From Bryum argenteum (lineage: Eukaryota; Streptophyta; Bryopsida; Bryales; Bryaceae): a stretch of 64,000 bases of DNA. The stretch covers positions 5,839,601 to 5,903,600 of the forward strand of contig CM073322.1 in the NCBI GenBank assembly GCA_037043015.1, given 5' to 3'. The notes beneath the pieces were generated by a model. It was not told the origin of the DNA, ran no database searches, and was given only the letters and a program-made list of their open reading frames with translations. Each line of letters starts with the position of its first letter. Position 1 is the first letter of the stretch. A program made the position numbers and the translations under genes. Positions 48,816 to 60,639 of the stretch are shown piece by piece.

Positions 48816-48819
48816 TTAA

Positions 48820-49179
48820 TCCTTAAACGCCCAAGCAAGCCCGAGGGGCTTGATTCCAACATAATCTTCTCTGTAGCTCTCACTGTAATCAACTTTTCAC
48901 TTATATTTAATGTCAAACTGGTCAACGTTTTATGATGCATTCAAAAAGTGAAATTTTACAATTCAAATCACAATTTGTATGTATGATTTTATGGTTTGAA
49001 AGGATTGTGGTAGGTAGGTTGGGGCTGTACATAACCTTGTAAGAGGTTGCAAGCTAATCATTGATTGGTTCATTCATGGTGCCAAGTTCAAAAAGTGCAC
49101 TGTTCATGATGCCTAAGTCCAAAAGATGCTGTGATCCAATTTTGGGCTGCCCGTTTTAGACCCCATGGGCGTTTAAGGG
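48820..49179. mobile_element. 360-bp TTAA element (F2), copy a
   Basis: Termini TCCTTAAACGCCCA and, complemented, CCCTTAAACGCCCA; TTAA at 48816-48819 and 49180-49183. Its reverse complement aligns with copy b at 49649. Confidence 0.85.
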
Positions 49180-49648
49180 TTAAAGAAATGCTTAATCTTT
49201 CACGTGAAGGTATGCTGAAATTCAAATACAAAGGCCCCTTTTTTTCATGAAAGATGCATGTGAAAAATTATTGGACTCAAAATTTGAACGATTAAAGCAT
49301 GCCTTGGTACCTTTTCTTGGTGTACAAAAAAAAACTTGAAAAAGTAAAATCTCAATTTTTGGTGAATTTTTGAAGTTTTTGCGTTTTAATAAAGTTTGGG
49401 TAGATTTTGAGAATAAACGAGCATTAACCGCAGTTCGGGCAAATTTCAAATAGTGTTTTCAAACTTTGACAGTGGATATCTACTAAAGTAAGAGGAATTT
49501 TGGAGCATGAGATGACATTTCGGAAAGCTATGGAAAAACTCTACAATCTAGTAAAATTTTCAACTATAAGCAATCTGAAAACTATAAATTAGAGATTGAC
49601 CAAAGTCCAACAAATCCAATTTGAGCCTCACTCACCTTTAGGAACTAA

Positions 49649-50892
49649 TCCTTAAAGGTCCTTGGGGTTTGAAACGGGCAGCTCAAAATTGAATCACAAC
49701 ATCTTTTGGACTTGGGCATCATGAATAGTGCACTTTTAACCCCTAAAAATCCAGGAAAACCGATTCGGTTTTCTGAGATTTCGGGCAGCTCATTTTAAGC
49801 ATTTAAATTGATATTTTTGCCTAAGATTTTTATTGGGTGCTCCCCATACAATAATGTGAATGTGGTAAAATTTTCAAAGTCAAATTTTAATTTTATAACC
49901 TTCACCTAGAAATTTTAGGTTTCAAGTCCAAAACGGGCAGTTTAAAATATTTTTTTTAATTTTTTTTTTAGAAATATGCTCATTACCAAATTACTATTCA
50001 AATTCCAAAGTATCCGAAGTCAAAAAGTTTACCAATTTTACAAGGGCAGCCTCCAGAACTTTCAAAAACAATCTTCACAATTTCTAGTAATTTTACAATT
50101 TTTTCTTTAAAAAATTGCCAAAATTCGAGATTTTGGATTTTTTCCAAGATTTTTTTTTTCAAAATTCACATTATCATAAATGCACCTTCTCACCGTCGAG
50201 ATTTTTCTCAAACTAAATATATCATACGTGGTGCTTATTTTACTATATGATTGTTTTTAGTCCTTCTTTCATAAAATATTTTACATTAAGGTCAAAAAGT
50301 GGAATTGGTCTCTAAAATTTTGCATGAGCATACCCAACTTGATTACCTACATGAAAAAAAATGAGGGAAAAATATTTGGAATAACAATCATCAAGTTGCC
50401 CTTGGCACCATTTAGACAATGCCTCTCACGCAACGGCAAAAAAAAGTGTTGGTCGAACATTGATTGTTATGATCTCAAGAATGACAAACATCCAACGGTT
50501 GAAATTTTGACCAGTCCTTTGTATACAAGTTAGGTACAAGATCTTACGGTTCAAAGTCTAAAACCGGGAAAAAAAGTTTCTCCATTTCCCCATTTCCCAA
50601 CGAAGGTGAAAAATGGTAGTTTTTGGTTCTGGAGGTCGAGCAAACCCCTGGTTTTTAGGGGTTAAAACTTGGGCATCGTGAATGGACCAATCAATGATGA
50701 GCTTGCAACCTTCTACAAGTTTATGTACAACCCTACCTACCTACCGCAATCCTTTCAAAGCACTTCTTGAATGCATCATAAGAAGGTGACTAGTTTGACA
50801 TCAAAATATACGTGAAAAGTTAAGTACAGTGAGAGCTACAAGGCATATTCTGTTGGAAAAAAGCCCCTCGGGCTTACGAGGACCTTTAAGGG
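49649..50892. mobile_element. TTAA element (F2), copy b, carrying F1 copy 3
   Basis: Termini TCCTTAAAGGTCCT and, complemented, CCCTTAAAGGTCCT. Flanks are CTAA and TTAT, so the duplication has decayed or was imperfect. Interior matches the inverted copy a (CAAAATTGAATCACAACATC; CCAATCAATGATGAGCTTGC). About 318 bp without the nested element. Confidence 0.8.
49740..50661. mobile_element. 930-bp TTAA family (F1), copy 3, nested in F2 copy b
   Basis: 922 bp, termini CCCCTAAAAATCCAGG and CCTGGTTTTTAGGGG, TTAA at 49736-49739 and 50662-50665. The inverted F2 copy a shows the uninterrupted sequence at the corresponding point. Confidence 0.92.
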
Positions 50893-51371
50893 TTATACTT
50901 GAATAACAAGAACAAGTGATTGTGCTCAATATGGACTAGTTCAAAGCTAAGCGGAAAAGAAAAAATGTTTGATTGCAGCGAAGCAAACATTCTATCATAT
51001 ATTCAACAAAGTGTGGTAACAAGTATTACAGCAAAAGCTACAACTTTGTAGCAGGTGGCTTTGTAAGATGCCATTCATCTGTAAAACCCTATAAACCCCG
51101 GACCAGCTGAACGCAACCCTTCATTATCAGAATCAAGCTCTTTCTGTACGTTTCGAGCTTCACTATCAGAAAAGCTCTTTCTGTACATGTCGAGGTAAAT
51201 AATGTACAACCCTTTTGAAAGGGCAATTCTCCAAGTATCATTTTGACACACCAGAACCTGCTGTTTTATCACAAAGTGTCACCTCCCATGCCATTTCCGA
51301 GCACTGTAATGTCACCCTCTCTTGCTACTGGACGCTAATCCCCCCCTCAAATGAGGCAATCCTGCTCAATA

Positions 51372-52883
51372 TCAGAATCCGTAGTTGGATTGAAGCATGT
51401 GATCCTGGTCGGCACGAGGAGGGTACTCTGCATGTTCCGGCGGAGGGTATGGAGCGGCGGAGGAGTGCACCGGGGGATAGACAGCGCCAGGATCGGATGG
51501 AGCAGGAGGAGGGTACGGAAGAGGGTAAACTTGTGGCGATGGCGATCGAGGGGACATGAGTCTCTGCCCAAGCATGTGCGCCTCATGAGCAAGATGGCGA
51601 GCGGACTGACGAAAATGGTGGCCGTGCCCATCGAGCAAACGCGCCGCGACGCGCTCTAACATTTTCGGTTGCATCTCCAACTCCTGATACTTGTGCCACT
51701 GCTTCAAGCTATGCGCCTTCAGCGGATTGTTGTGATACATTTTGCTGATATGTAACTCCGCAGACGGCACCACGTTGCTGATGTACTTGGCATCCTTTCC
51801 GAACAGGCGCGTGATGATCCCTTGCGGCTCCACCACATTCAAGATGTTCGCCTTCCCCTGCCGCTTCTTGTAGTAGTTGATGTACTGCAGACACACCAGA
51901 TCGCTCGGGTTCAGGTACATGTTCGGGCTCCAATGCTTGAGAGCAACGAACTCCTGCCACTCTTGGTTCAGCGCCTCGGGACCAAATGTCCGCACCCACG
52001 TGCTCGCGAGAATCCCCAGTTCAGAACCCGTCGTCTGTTGCACCGCCAATTGAAACTTCGGGCTCGGAGTCGCTCCGTTTCCCATCAGAGACGTCCAGAG
52101 GGTGCCGAGATCCGAACTTGGAGTGATGGCCTGCTGGTTCGAGCCGTGTGCAAGTCTCTTCCGCTCGGAGATTTCGAAAATGTTGTTGGGGATAGCCTGG
52201 CCGGACACTATGCTAGTGTACGTGACTAACGGAGGGTTGAAGCAATGGGTGTCGAAGTAGAGCCCCCGTTTCTGATCGGTGGCGAAGTGCTTACCGATCA
52301 GAAACGCAAGACCGGCACCGAGCGAGTGACCAGCAATTGAAATCTGATCGGCTGTAGCTCCGGGTCGCTCCTCGAGAAACCTGCGAATGACTTCGTCACA
52401 AAGTTCAAGGCACCGTCGGACTCGGTGGGTTTTCCGCTGGAGCTCCGCGGCGATTCGGAGATCTTCGATGATGTCAGCAGCGATGTAGGGGATGGTGCCG
52501 CGCAGGACGATGGCCAAGCGGGGCGCGAACAAGGTGGGGTGCGGGTCGCGGCGCTCGAGGAATGCCAACCCCAGTTCGAAGAGCTCCTCAGAGCTCGCGT
52601 TGCAGGGGTACGGGTCCCAGTGGTCTCTGCCGTAGCCCTCCGCGCTCTCGTTCTTGTAGCCCGTCAGCCAGGCCACGTCCCTGCCGCCGTCGCTTAGGTC
52701 CCGGAAGTAGACGTAGTGCACCAGCATCGACATCACCCTCCGAATACTCGCATCGTACAAGTGGTCCGCCGTGAATCGCCCCACATGCTCACTGTAATGA
52801 TCATCTACCTTCGCTTTGAAGCTCTCGATCTTCTCCCGCAATTGGTTTTTCAACTCCGCCAGCTTATCGCGCGTCCTCCCCAT
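51372..52883 (-). CDS. Class 3 lipase-like alpha/beta hydrolase, 503 aa
   Basis: One uninterrupted frame from ATG 52883 to TGA. A charged, possibly coiled N-terminus (1-35) precedes the hydrolase core, with LAIVLRGT (about 123-130) and the nucleophile elbow GHSLG at 185-189 (Ser187). FNPPLV follows. The family uses a Ser-Asp-His triad; I did not fix the Asp and His. The C-terminal 50 residues are Pro/Tyr-rich (YPLPYPPPAPSDPG). No signal peptide. It resembles the plant At4g10955-type lipase class 3 group; the substrate is unknown. The gene is GC-rich and intronless, unlike its surroundings. Confidence 0.85.
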   Translation of the reverse strand: MGRTRDKLAELKNQLREKIESFKAKVDDHYSEHVGRFTADHLYDASIRRVMSMLVHYVYFRDLSDGGRDVAWLTGYKNESAEGYGRDHWDPYPCNASSEELFELGLAFLERRDPHPTLFAPRLAIVLRGTIPYIAADIIEDLRIAAELQRKTHRVRRCLELCDEVIRRFLEERPGATADQISIAGHSLGAGLAFLIGKHFATDQKRGLYFDTHCFNPPLVTYTSIVSGQAIPNNIFEISERKRLAHGSNQQAITPSSDLGTLWTSLMGNGATPSPKFQLAVQQTTGSELGILASTWVRTFGPEALNQEWQEFVALKHWSPNMYLNPSDLVCLQYINYYKKRQGKANILNVVEPQGIITRLFGKDAKYISNVVPSAELHISKMYHNNPLKAHSLKQWHKYQELEMQPKMLERVAARLLDGHGHHFRQSARHLAHEAHMLGQRLMSPRSPSPQVYPLPYPPPAPSDPGAVYPPVHSSAAPYPPPEHAEYPPRADQDHMLQSNYGF

Positions 52884-52904
52884 TGCTAACCCCGGCCCTC
52901 GATC

Positions 52905-53000
52905 TCACCGCTTCCAGCAACCAGCCACTCCTGATCGCTGCAACCAGCCACTCTCGATCACTGCAACCAGCAACGCTCGATCAAAGCTCTCGATCACTGC
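52905..53000. repeat. Minisatellite in the lipase 5' region
   Basis: Four to five degenerate units of CTCGATCACTGCAACCAGC directly upstream of the lipase start. Confidence 0.85.
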
Positions 53001-53099
53001 AACCAGCAACCTGCAAGCAGCTGACGATTCCGTGATCATACTCGATCGCTGATGGCTTTTCAAAGACCATGCATGGAATTGTCGTTGTGGGACCATCGA

Positions 53100-54650
53100 T
53101 GGGGATTCGTCGGTAGGTATCACCGCCCCCGCAATAGATCAATGGACTGATATATTTTATTATGGGAAACAAGGAATCGTCGGTATGAAGCGCCAACCTA
53201 TGAATCTGTTGGCCTCGAGGCTAGTATCCGCAAGATCCTCAAACAACAGTATGGGTTCGGCGAGAAAGTCAAGGAATATAGTTCAACTTGACTTCAACGA
53301 GGCGGTGTATCATAAAGTTTCAAATTATGCATTTCTAGAAGTGGTTTAAAAACTGCTGTCCATGCTACTATTTAATGGTTTAGGATGGGATGTGTCTTGC
53401 CTATTTCAAATAGATGGGATACATTTTCATTCAAATATATAAAGCAAAGTGACAGTGTGATCATGAAGGTACAAGTTGCAACAAAGAATAAGTTGGGCTC
53501 GATCAACAATATCCGGTCTTATATGCTAGTAGAATGTTGGAATAGGGTCTTGATGGTTGAACAAGCCTTATGAAAATATCAATTGATGCAAATATCCTTG
53601 ATTTATTCAATAAATTTCCAAAAAATATGAATTAAGTCAAATACAACGATGAAATATCGTATCAAAGAAGCGGGCAAATTCACCTTGTTTTGTAGTGCAT
53701 GTGAATTTTCATGACTTGGTCTTCTATACATATATTCTATATCTTACTTTCAATATAGAAATTTGACTTCAAGTTTAATTCTGAAAATTTGATAGGGCAT
53801 TTTTCTACCTTTGATTTGAAAAATGGTAACAAGAATTAGTCAAAATGCTTGTAAAAGGTGTGGAAAAATATTGCCATTAGCTTGAAGCAATGATTCTGGA
53901 TGGGAACAACAAGAAGATTTCCCAAAATTTAAATTAGGATAATATCTGCCAAATTTTGGCTAAGGTCCAAGTAGTATTTTGAGGTTAAGGTGACGAGTCG
54001 ATCCCAATGCTTTGGCAAACTTTGGCAAGAGAAATTGTTGACTTTTGAGAATCAACACCTTTCTCATAACATTTGCTTGTTTTCTCTATATTCAAGCATC
54101 ACAACCTCTCTTGTAGCCATTATTAGTTAACTTGTAGCAAATTGAAATTAATGAAAATGCATTCTTAAAGGTGATGTCTGAATACCTCCTTACGTCCTTA
54201 CTGATTCAGAACTCTTTGCAGAAAAATATGCTCGCTTTTGGATTATTAAAATTGACCATTTTCCAACAATGAGGACTTTGATTGTGCTTTATCGCTTAAT
54301 CAAATCTACACTAGGGCGGCTCTCAAGCGTTGGCGCAAAGCGGCACAAAGGCGCATAGGGGTACTAACACATGGAGGGCGTAAAAGTTTCAAAGAGATTT
54401 TTCTTCTATAAATTGGGAAAACTAAAAGTTAATGTCAAGTATCACATATAAATACCATGTTCGCAGTAATATTTTTTTCTCAAAACATAAAATACTAAAA
54501 CCAAAGTTTAATCTAATGAAGAAGTTTCTTACACTATGGATTACAAAGATTGACAAAGAAAAATCATATAACTTCATATTTACAACTCTTGGTTTAGAGT
54601 TGTAATCTTGAAATTAGAATAACATTTATTGCGTGTCTTGGTTCAACACC
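53100..54650. other. Gene-free spacer
   Basis: AT-rich with no supported gene or ordered repeat structure. Confidence 0.5.
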
Positions 54651-54654
54651 ATGT

Positions 54655-54948
54655 CACTAGTAGAAAATGGCACTAAAAGTGATGTCTGTAGTGACTTGTC
54701 CCTAATGACGCAAAGTTCGTGTTTTAGTTGTGCTTTTATAACATCAAAATAAATGATCATGTTCATCACTTTTCCTAGAATGTTTTTTTGGTGTATAAGC
54801 ATTCTATAGCCTACTAGATTAGTAAAAATTTAAGGAAAGAGACAAATGTAACAATTTATTTTGATGCCACTGAAAGCACAATTAAAACAAGCACTCTACG
54901 TCACTAGGGACAAGTCACTATAGACGTCAGCCATTTTCTATAGATGTG
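54655..54948. mobile_element. CACTA-like foldback MITE, ~294 bp
   Basis: Starts CACTAGTAGAAAATGGC. The complemented right end reads CACATCTATAGAAAATGGC. The ends stay complementary over about 85 bp (GTAGTGACTTGTCCCTAATG; CATCAAAATAA). CACTAGTAGAAA starts are typical of plant CACTA elements; the right tip has mutated. The 3-bp target duplication is not visible. Confidence 0.7.
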
Positions 54949-55570
54949 TGAGGTAACTTGCTCATTAATGGCATGGTGCCAAAAATGTCCCATTAGGGTG
55001 AACTTTATAGATACATAATAACAACTTTGAAGGTTGATTTTGAATGCACTCACTAAGAACATTCTAACTTAATATGCCATTTCAAGAACATTCACAAGTC
55101 CTACTTTAGAAATTCATAACAAAATTTAAAAAGAATTCAAAAACAATGGTTCCACTAAATCTAGACTTCTACTTCCCTGCCCATGTGCAGAAATTCCTTG
55201 CATGGCTAACTTCACTATACAAGAGTTCTTAATAAGGATTACATGGAGATCAATGTAAGGGGTAACTTTTGGTAGAGAGCACTATAATTTCTCAACTCCC
55301 CTAAGATTAGTGTTCACCTTGGGCTGCCATTGCAATCAATGTCCCTAGTCTTCTCTTGAAGGCACCAATTGCACCACTTCCAATAAATTCTCCGACTTAC
55401 AAAAAATGTGCATGCTCTCACATTTAGTGTTGAGGTTTAAGAAGTAGTGTTATAACACTATGGGGCATATGACTTTTAGTATTATGGTTTGCAATTAACG
55501 TTTGTAACACTAATTAACAACTCTTGTGTAGAGATTTGGGAGGTTGGAATTTGTGCGAGTTTTACCATGC

Positions 55571-55875
55571 TATCTAGATAGATAGAAACTCATGTCCATT
55601 TTTAAGGGAGCCCTAGCATGAATGAAGTGTCCGTTTGTAATGGTAATAATCCAATGCCCACTAGACAAGGGGAAATAGGGACAGTACTACTTCCCTTTTC
55701 AAGAGTGACACCAATTTCTAGTGCCTTAAAGATAATTGACAGCAGGGTTCTCTAAACCCCACCATAGTTGGGTGGACTATGGTGGTGACCACCACATCTT
55801 TATGGGAGATAGAACCTAGGACCTCCTCACTGGGGACCATGAGCCCCAACCACCAAGCCAAGGCCTTTGATGCCT
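55571..55875 (-). mobile_element. tRNA-derived SINE, copy C
   Basis: On the minus strand it starts AGGCATCAAAGGCCTTGGCT, with box A-like TTGGCTTGGTGGTTGGGGC and box B-like CTAGGTTCTATCTCC, and ends in a (TATC)n-like tail. ATGGTA flanks both ends. More diverged than copies A and B. Confidence 0.85.
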
Positions 55876-55899
55876 TACCATTTTATCTTCGTAGAAGTA

Positions 55900-57334
55900 C
55901 TCTCAGATTTATGAGGTTTCAAGTGAAGCTGGCAAGAGTGCCAATGATCTTCTTATGACCCATGTCAAAGACGAACGTCTTAGGTCTTCGTGACGCCATG
56001 GGTCCCGTATCATAGAAGGATACGGCTGTAGCAAAAATTCGTCTGTCCTAGAGAAAGCAGTCCGGGAAGAAATTTAATCCGACTGCATGCACGGGAGGAA
56101 TTTTTCCTTCAATGGACCACGAGAGGAATTTTTCCTTCAATGGAACACGAGAGGAATTTTTCCTTCAATGGACCAATCACACATGAGGAATTTTTACTTC
56201 CTTTTGCCTCATGAGCGGCTTGACTCCCCGTGCAAAGCGTCCCAAATTCAACCCTTTAACAACTTTTGATTGCCTACAAATACTTCTTTCATGTAGTCAA
56301 TGGAGAGATTTAATATTGAAATCCTATGGTTGGCTACATGCGGAATTTTTTTGTGTAGACAACCAAACTTTTGTCAACCTAGTTGGTAAATCGTTAAGCT
56401 AACATTGTTCACATCCAATTGTGATAATTAGTGTACCAACACCACATTGAGGAAAATGTGCTCATAGAAAACTGTTCATGATGTAAGGGACCACCGTTTT
56501 TCTTCAACTTTGCTTTCACCTTTTTGAAATCATGTCATAAAAACTCGAATTGTCAAGAGCATGGTACAATCTCCTTGTTCACAAGTCCATGACTTAGAGT
56601 AAACACACACAATGACCTCGGTCTTTGAATCGAAGGTGTTGCTTTGTAAGTGGCCATTCCTCTAAAGTTTCACGCAAATTTCACATCCTACCAAACCGGC
56701 GAGTACATGATTTGATGCTATGATGGGCATCCTCCAGCCTTTTTGGGGGCATGGTGCCATGTTTGATGTACCTTGGTTGACCTAAGTGCGCAACCCATCC
56801 ATGCACCATGCGGTTATGGAAAAAGAGTTCCCAAACGAAAGGTGCATGGAAATTTCGATGTGATTGTTACTTCCAAGAAGGAAGCAAATCTCCCATTTGA
56901 AGCTTCCTTCTATAATCCGATTGGAGGAACCTGACATTTGTACCTTGCAATATCGTTTGAAAAACATGTCCAAGTTCGCTCAAATTTCGTCTAACTAGGT
57001 CCACACCTATTTGTCGTGTTTCAACGTAACATTCTTTGAGTTGGTGAGGGCAGGAATCCAAATTCTTATCCACATTTGTCGCAAAAGTATTCATGGACCT
57101 TGGTAATCCCGAAGTAGCAAGGTCAGCTCAGTACTGTGAGGTTTTGATTTAAGCAGCCACTAATCCGTGCGCATTGTCTATTTACTGAAAAATAATGAAG
57201 CTCCTGAAGTTGCTTGCTACGATTGTTTGCTTACATAAACTCCTGAGGCTGGAATCCCCATACGGATTTGGCGGGTCGATTATTTACCATAACCCTTACT
57301 TAGCTTGGAAGAATTGTATAACCAGAGTTTATGC
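55900..57334. other. Gene-free spacer with a 30-bp tandem repeat
   Basis: 56090-56180 holds three units of GAGGAATTTTTCCTTCAATG. Otherwise no gene or RNA recognised. Confidence 0.5.
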
Positions 57335-58464
57335 ACACGCGTTGCAGATGATATCCAACATCATGCATCCATGGGTTATATTGAACAATCCCGCACACGC
57401 GTTGCAGATGATATCCCCTAAAAATCCAGGAAAGCCGATTCGGTTTTCTGAGATTTCGGGCAGCTCATTTTAAGCATTTAAACTGATATTTTTGCCTAAG
57501 ATTTTTATTGGGTGCTCCACATGCAGTAATGTGTATGTGGTAAAATTTTCAAAGTCAAATTTTAATTTTATAACCTTCATCTAGAAATTTTAGGTTTCAA
57601 GTCCAAATCGGGCAGTTTAAAATAATTTTTTTTTTTTTTTTTTTTTTTTTAGAAATATGTTCATTACCAAATTACTATTCAAATTCCAATGTGTCCGAAG
57701 TCAAAAAGTTTACCAATTTTACAAGGGCAGCCTCCAAAACTTTCAAAAACAATCTTCACAATTTCTAGTAATTTTACAATTTTTTCTTTCAAAAATTGCC
57801 AAAATTCGAGATTTTGGATTTTTTCCAAGATTTTTTTTTCCAAAATTCACATTATCATAAATGCACCTTCTCACCGTCGAGATTTTTCTCAAACTAAATA
57901 TATCATACGTGGTGCTTGTTTTACTATATGGTTGTTTTTAGACCTTCTTTCATAAAATATTTTACATTAAGGTCAAAAAGTGGAATTGGTCTCTAAAATT
58001 TTGCATGAGCATAACCAACTTGAATACCTACATGAAAAAAAATGAGGGAAAAATATTTGGAATAACAATCATCAAGTTGCCCTTGGCACCATTTAGACAA
58101 TGCCTCTCACGCAGTGGCAAAAAAAAAGTGTTGGTCAAACTTTGATTGTTATGATCTCACAAATGAAAAACATCCAACGGTTGAAATTTTGACCAGTCCT
58201 TTGTATACAAGTTAGGTACAAGATCTTACGGTTCAAAGTCTAAAACCAGAAAAAAAAGTTTCTCCATTTCCCCATCTCCCAACGAAGGTGAAAAATGGCA
58301 GTTTTTGGTTCTGGAGGTCGAGGAAACCCCTGGATTTTTAGGGGATATCCAACATCATGCATCCATGGGTTATATTGAACAATCCCGCACACGTGTTGCA
58401 GATGATATCCAACATCATGCATCCATGGGTTATGTTGAACAATCCCTCCTTGTTGGGACCTATA
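57335..58464. repeat. Four 60-bp tandem units split by F1 copy 4
   Basis: Unit contains GATATCCAACATCATGCATC and CATGGGTTATATTGAACAAT. Two units precede and two follow the transposon; unit boundaries at 57351, 57411, 58345 and 58405 keep exact 60-bp spacing when the insert is removed. Confidence 0.92.
57415..58344. mobile_element. 930-bp TTAA family (F1), copy 4, in an ATAT target
   Basis: 930 bp, termini CCCCTAAAAATCCAGG and CCTGGATTTTTAGGGG, flanked by ATAT at 57411-57414 and 58345-58348. Neighbouring 60-bp units supply the unfilled site GCAGATGATATCCAAC with one ATAT. Confidence 0.95.
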
Positions 58465-58469
58465 TTTTT

Positions 58470-59203
58470 GTAATCCTATCATGGTTTAGTCGAATGTACA
58501 TTGCTCTTGACACATTTCTTGCACATTGCTTGTGCCTTGAACAACACCCTAGAAACAGATTCTGCCAGGAATCTATGTCATGATCTTGATTGGTGCAATA
58601 CTATATGTAATGAATAGCACAAATAAACGAGCAACAAGAGACATAAGATGGGAAGAAACATAAGGTTGTCTTTCTATGATAAGCATTGCTCAAGACTGCT
58701 CCTCATAAGTGTCACTAAGGTAATTGATTCAAAATAGAGAAGAAATAACTCAAACAACATTTCAGCTCAAGGTCATGATATGATACACTTCCAACAATGT
58801 CTCTGGTTGTTGGAGCACAGCTGCACAGAAAGACAAACCAGAGAGGGTGCTCAGCAGAACACTTAACATTGAAAACCTTGTGGAGATGGAAACTCATGAA
58901 TTGCAACGACAATTTGCATTGAAAAAAGCAGGGACACAAATACAGTCATGCATATGGGAAGCTTTCATGGTATCAGATTAAACAGCATGAACTTCCATGC
59001 GATTTATGTGCACAAATGCGTTCTCGTACTGCAATTTCTGAAATCTGTGCTACAAGATCGACAGAAGAGATGGAGCATTCATGCACAGAGGCTGGCGCAA
59101 TCACAATGCGGCTAGCTATGGTTGCCGACGAGCTCGCCATCTTCGACTTCTGTTGCGCCTTGCCAATGAAATAGAAGCTTGATCGCGGTGAGGAAGAAGA
59201 GTG
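58470..59203. other. Spacer and 3' region of the ERF gene
   Basis: No gene recognised; the last few hundred bases probably hold the ERF 3' UTR. Confidence 0.45.
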
Positions 59204-60580
59204 TTAGAATAAGTAGAATGGGACGGGGCTCGGCAATGGCGAGTTCGGAGTCTTGATGGCGGGGGACAGAGCAGGCAGGGAGAAGGAGAGCGGAGAACAG
59301 TTCATCTGCGGCCAGCTCCATGCCGTCGGTCCCTGCGGCGACTTCAGCAATACTTCAAGAAGGCTATTGATTTTCGTATCCTCCGTCGCAGGGACCGACG
59401 GAGCAGCAGGAACTTGCGTGTAACTGTCTGAAAATTCGACACTCGAGGTGGCGGAGGTTGTAGAGCGGGCTTGCTTGCTTTCGGAATCTGCCTTGATCTC
59501 CAGCGGCCTCTTCTTGCGAGTGTTTGAGGTCTCGGTTTGTGGCGGTTTCGGTGCCTTCGCTTTCGGCCGGCTCGTGGTGAGCAGCTGCACGTTGCGGCCG
59601 CTCGCAGCTCGTAGCGGAAAGTTGAGGAGTGCGCGTGAGCCGCGCAATCGAAGCGCGGCGTCGTCGTACGCCAAGGCTGCTTCCTCCGCGGTGTCGAACG
59701 TTCCGAGCCACAGTCGAGAGCCATGGCGGCTGGAGTCTCGAATTTCGGCAGCAAACTTCCCCCAGGGTCGTTGTCGCACCCCGCGGTAATGCAAATGTGT
59801 CTGCCTCGTTGCTTTGCGGGAGCTTCCGGTTGATTTCTGTGACTTCAGAGGCGCTGACGGAGCGTCTGTGACGGTTGGCAGAGTTCCTGTCGACGCTGAG
59901 ACGGCATCCGACACCATCGGCTCCTCCTTCACTGCTATGTCGTTTGATTTGGACATTGGCACACCGGTCTTGCACGGCGAGGGAAGCGGCCACCCGTTCT
60001 TCAAGAAGCTGAGAAGAAACATGTCGTCAACGTCGTTCTCATGCAAAGATGGCGCGCTCCCGTCGCTGCCATGTTGTGGAAGATCTTGACTGTTTATTCC
60101 CTGTACGTTGTTGCAGTGGACACGCTTTGATCCCCAGGGACTCGCTGGACGGGAAAAGAATTGGCTCGGCGTTGTCGACTCCTGCAGCATGCTTGCAAGA
60201 TCGCCGAGCATGATCGTCTTGGCATCACACCCTGGGAGCGCCAATGTCGACAGAGGCCGGCTAGACCGGCATCCTGGTGAGTTTCGGTTAACGTAACACT
60301 CCTGTACTGGCAGGGCTTCCTGGTGAGTATTTTGATTTGCCATATAGTGATGCCCCTCCAAAAAATGTTGATTGTCTCCAAGAATCGGCCATCCTGCATC
60401 ACAATCCCAGCTGTTTACGTTTCCTTCGTCAAAACAAAAGCTCTGCATCTCGAACCGTGCAGCTTGAGGTGTTTTCAGCGTCAAATTGAGATTTTCTGCC
60501 CAATTTGAATCCTCAATCTCTCCCGGCCAAGCCGAGTCGATCGTCAGTTTGTGAGGCGTTGCTCTTCCAAGAAACTGCAT
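59204..60580 (-). CDS. AP2/ERF-domain transcription factor (ERF subfamily), 458 aa
   Basis: Intronless frame from ATG 60580. One AP2/ERF domain at about residues 262-320: [18 protein letters not shown], then [19 protein letters not shown] and LNFP. The Ala and Asp of AAEIRD are those of the ERF (GCC-box binding) rather than the DREB subgroup. A basic stretch SRKATRQTH precedes it, and a Lys/Arg-rich patch ([10 protein letters not shown]-like, here [10 protein letters not shown]) follows and may be a nuclear signal. The acidic N-terminal half (MQFLGRATP...; [11 protein letters not shown]) and [13 protein letters not shown] near the C-terminus are likely interaction regions. It should bind GCC-box-like promoters in stress or hormone responses; the target genes are not inferable here. 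Confidence 0.92.
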   Translation of the reverse strand: MQFLGRATPHKLTIDSAWPGEIEDSNWAENLNLTLKTPQAARFEMQSFCFDEGNVNSWDCDAGWPILGDNQHFLEGHHYMANQNTHQEALPVQECYVNRNSPGCRSSRPLSTLALPGCDAKTIMLGDLASMLQESTTPSQFFSRPASPWGSKRVHCNNVQGINSQDLPQHGSDGSAPSLHENDVDDMFLLSFLKNGWPLPSPCKTGVPMSKSNDIAVKEEPMVSDAVSASTGTLPTVTDAPSAPLKSQKSTGSSRKATRQTHLHYRGVRQRPWGKFAAEIRDSSRHGSRLWLGTFDTAEEAALAYDDAALRLRGSRALLNFPLRAASGRNVQLLTTSRPKAKAPKPPQTETSNTRKKRPLEIKADSESKQARSTTSATSSVEFSDSYTQVPAAPSVPATEDTKINSLLEVLLKSPQGPTAWSWPQMNCSPLSFSLPALSPAIKTPNSPLPSPVPFYLF

Positions 60581-60639
60581 ATCTGCCTCCTCTTTCAGAA
60601 TGATTCCTCAAGAACGCTAATGCGATCTTCACTCAAGCT

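Noticed and set aside
59344-59993. Additional long frames over the ERF gene on both strands
   Set aside because: Shadows caused by the GC-rich AP2-coding sequence.
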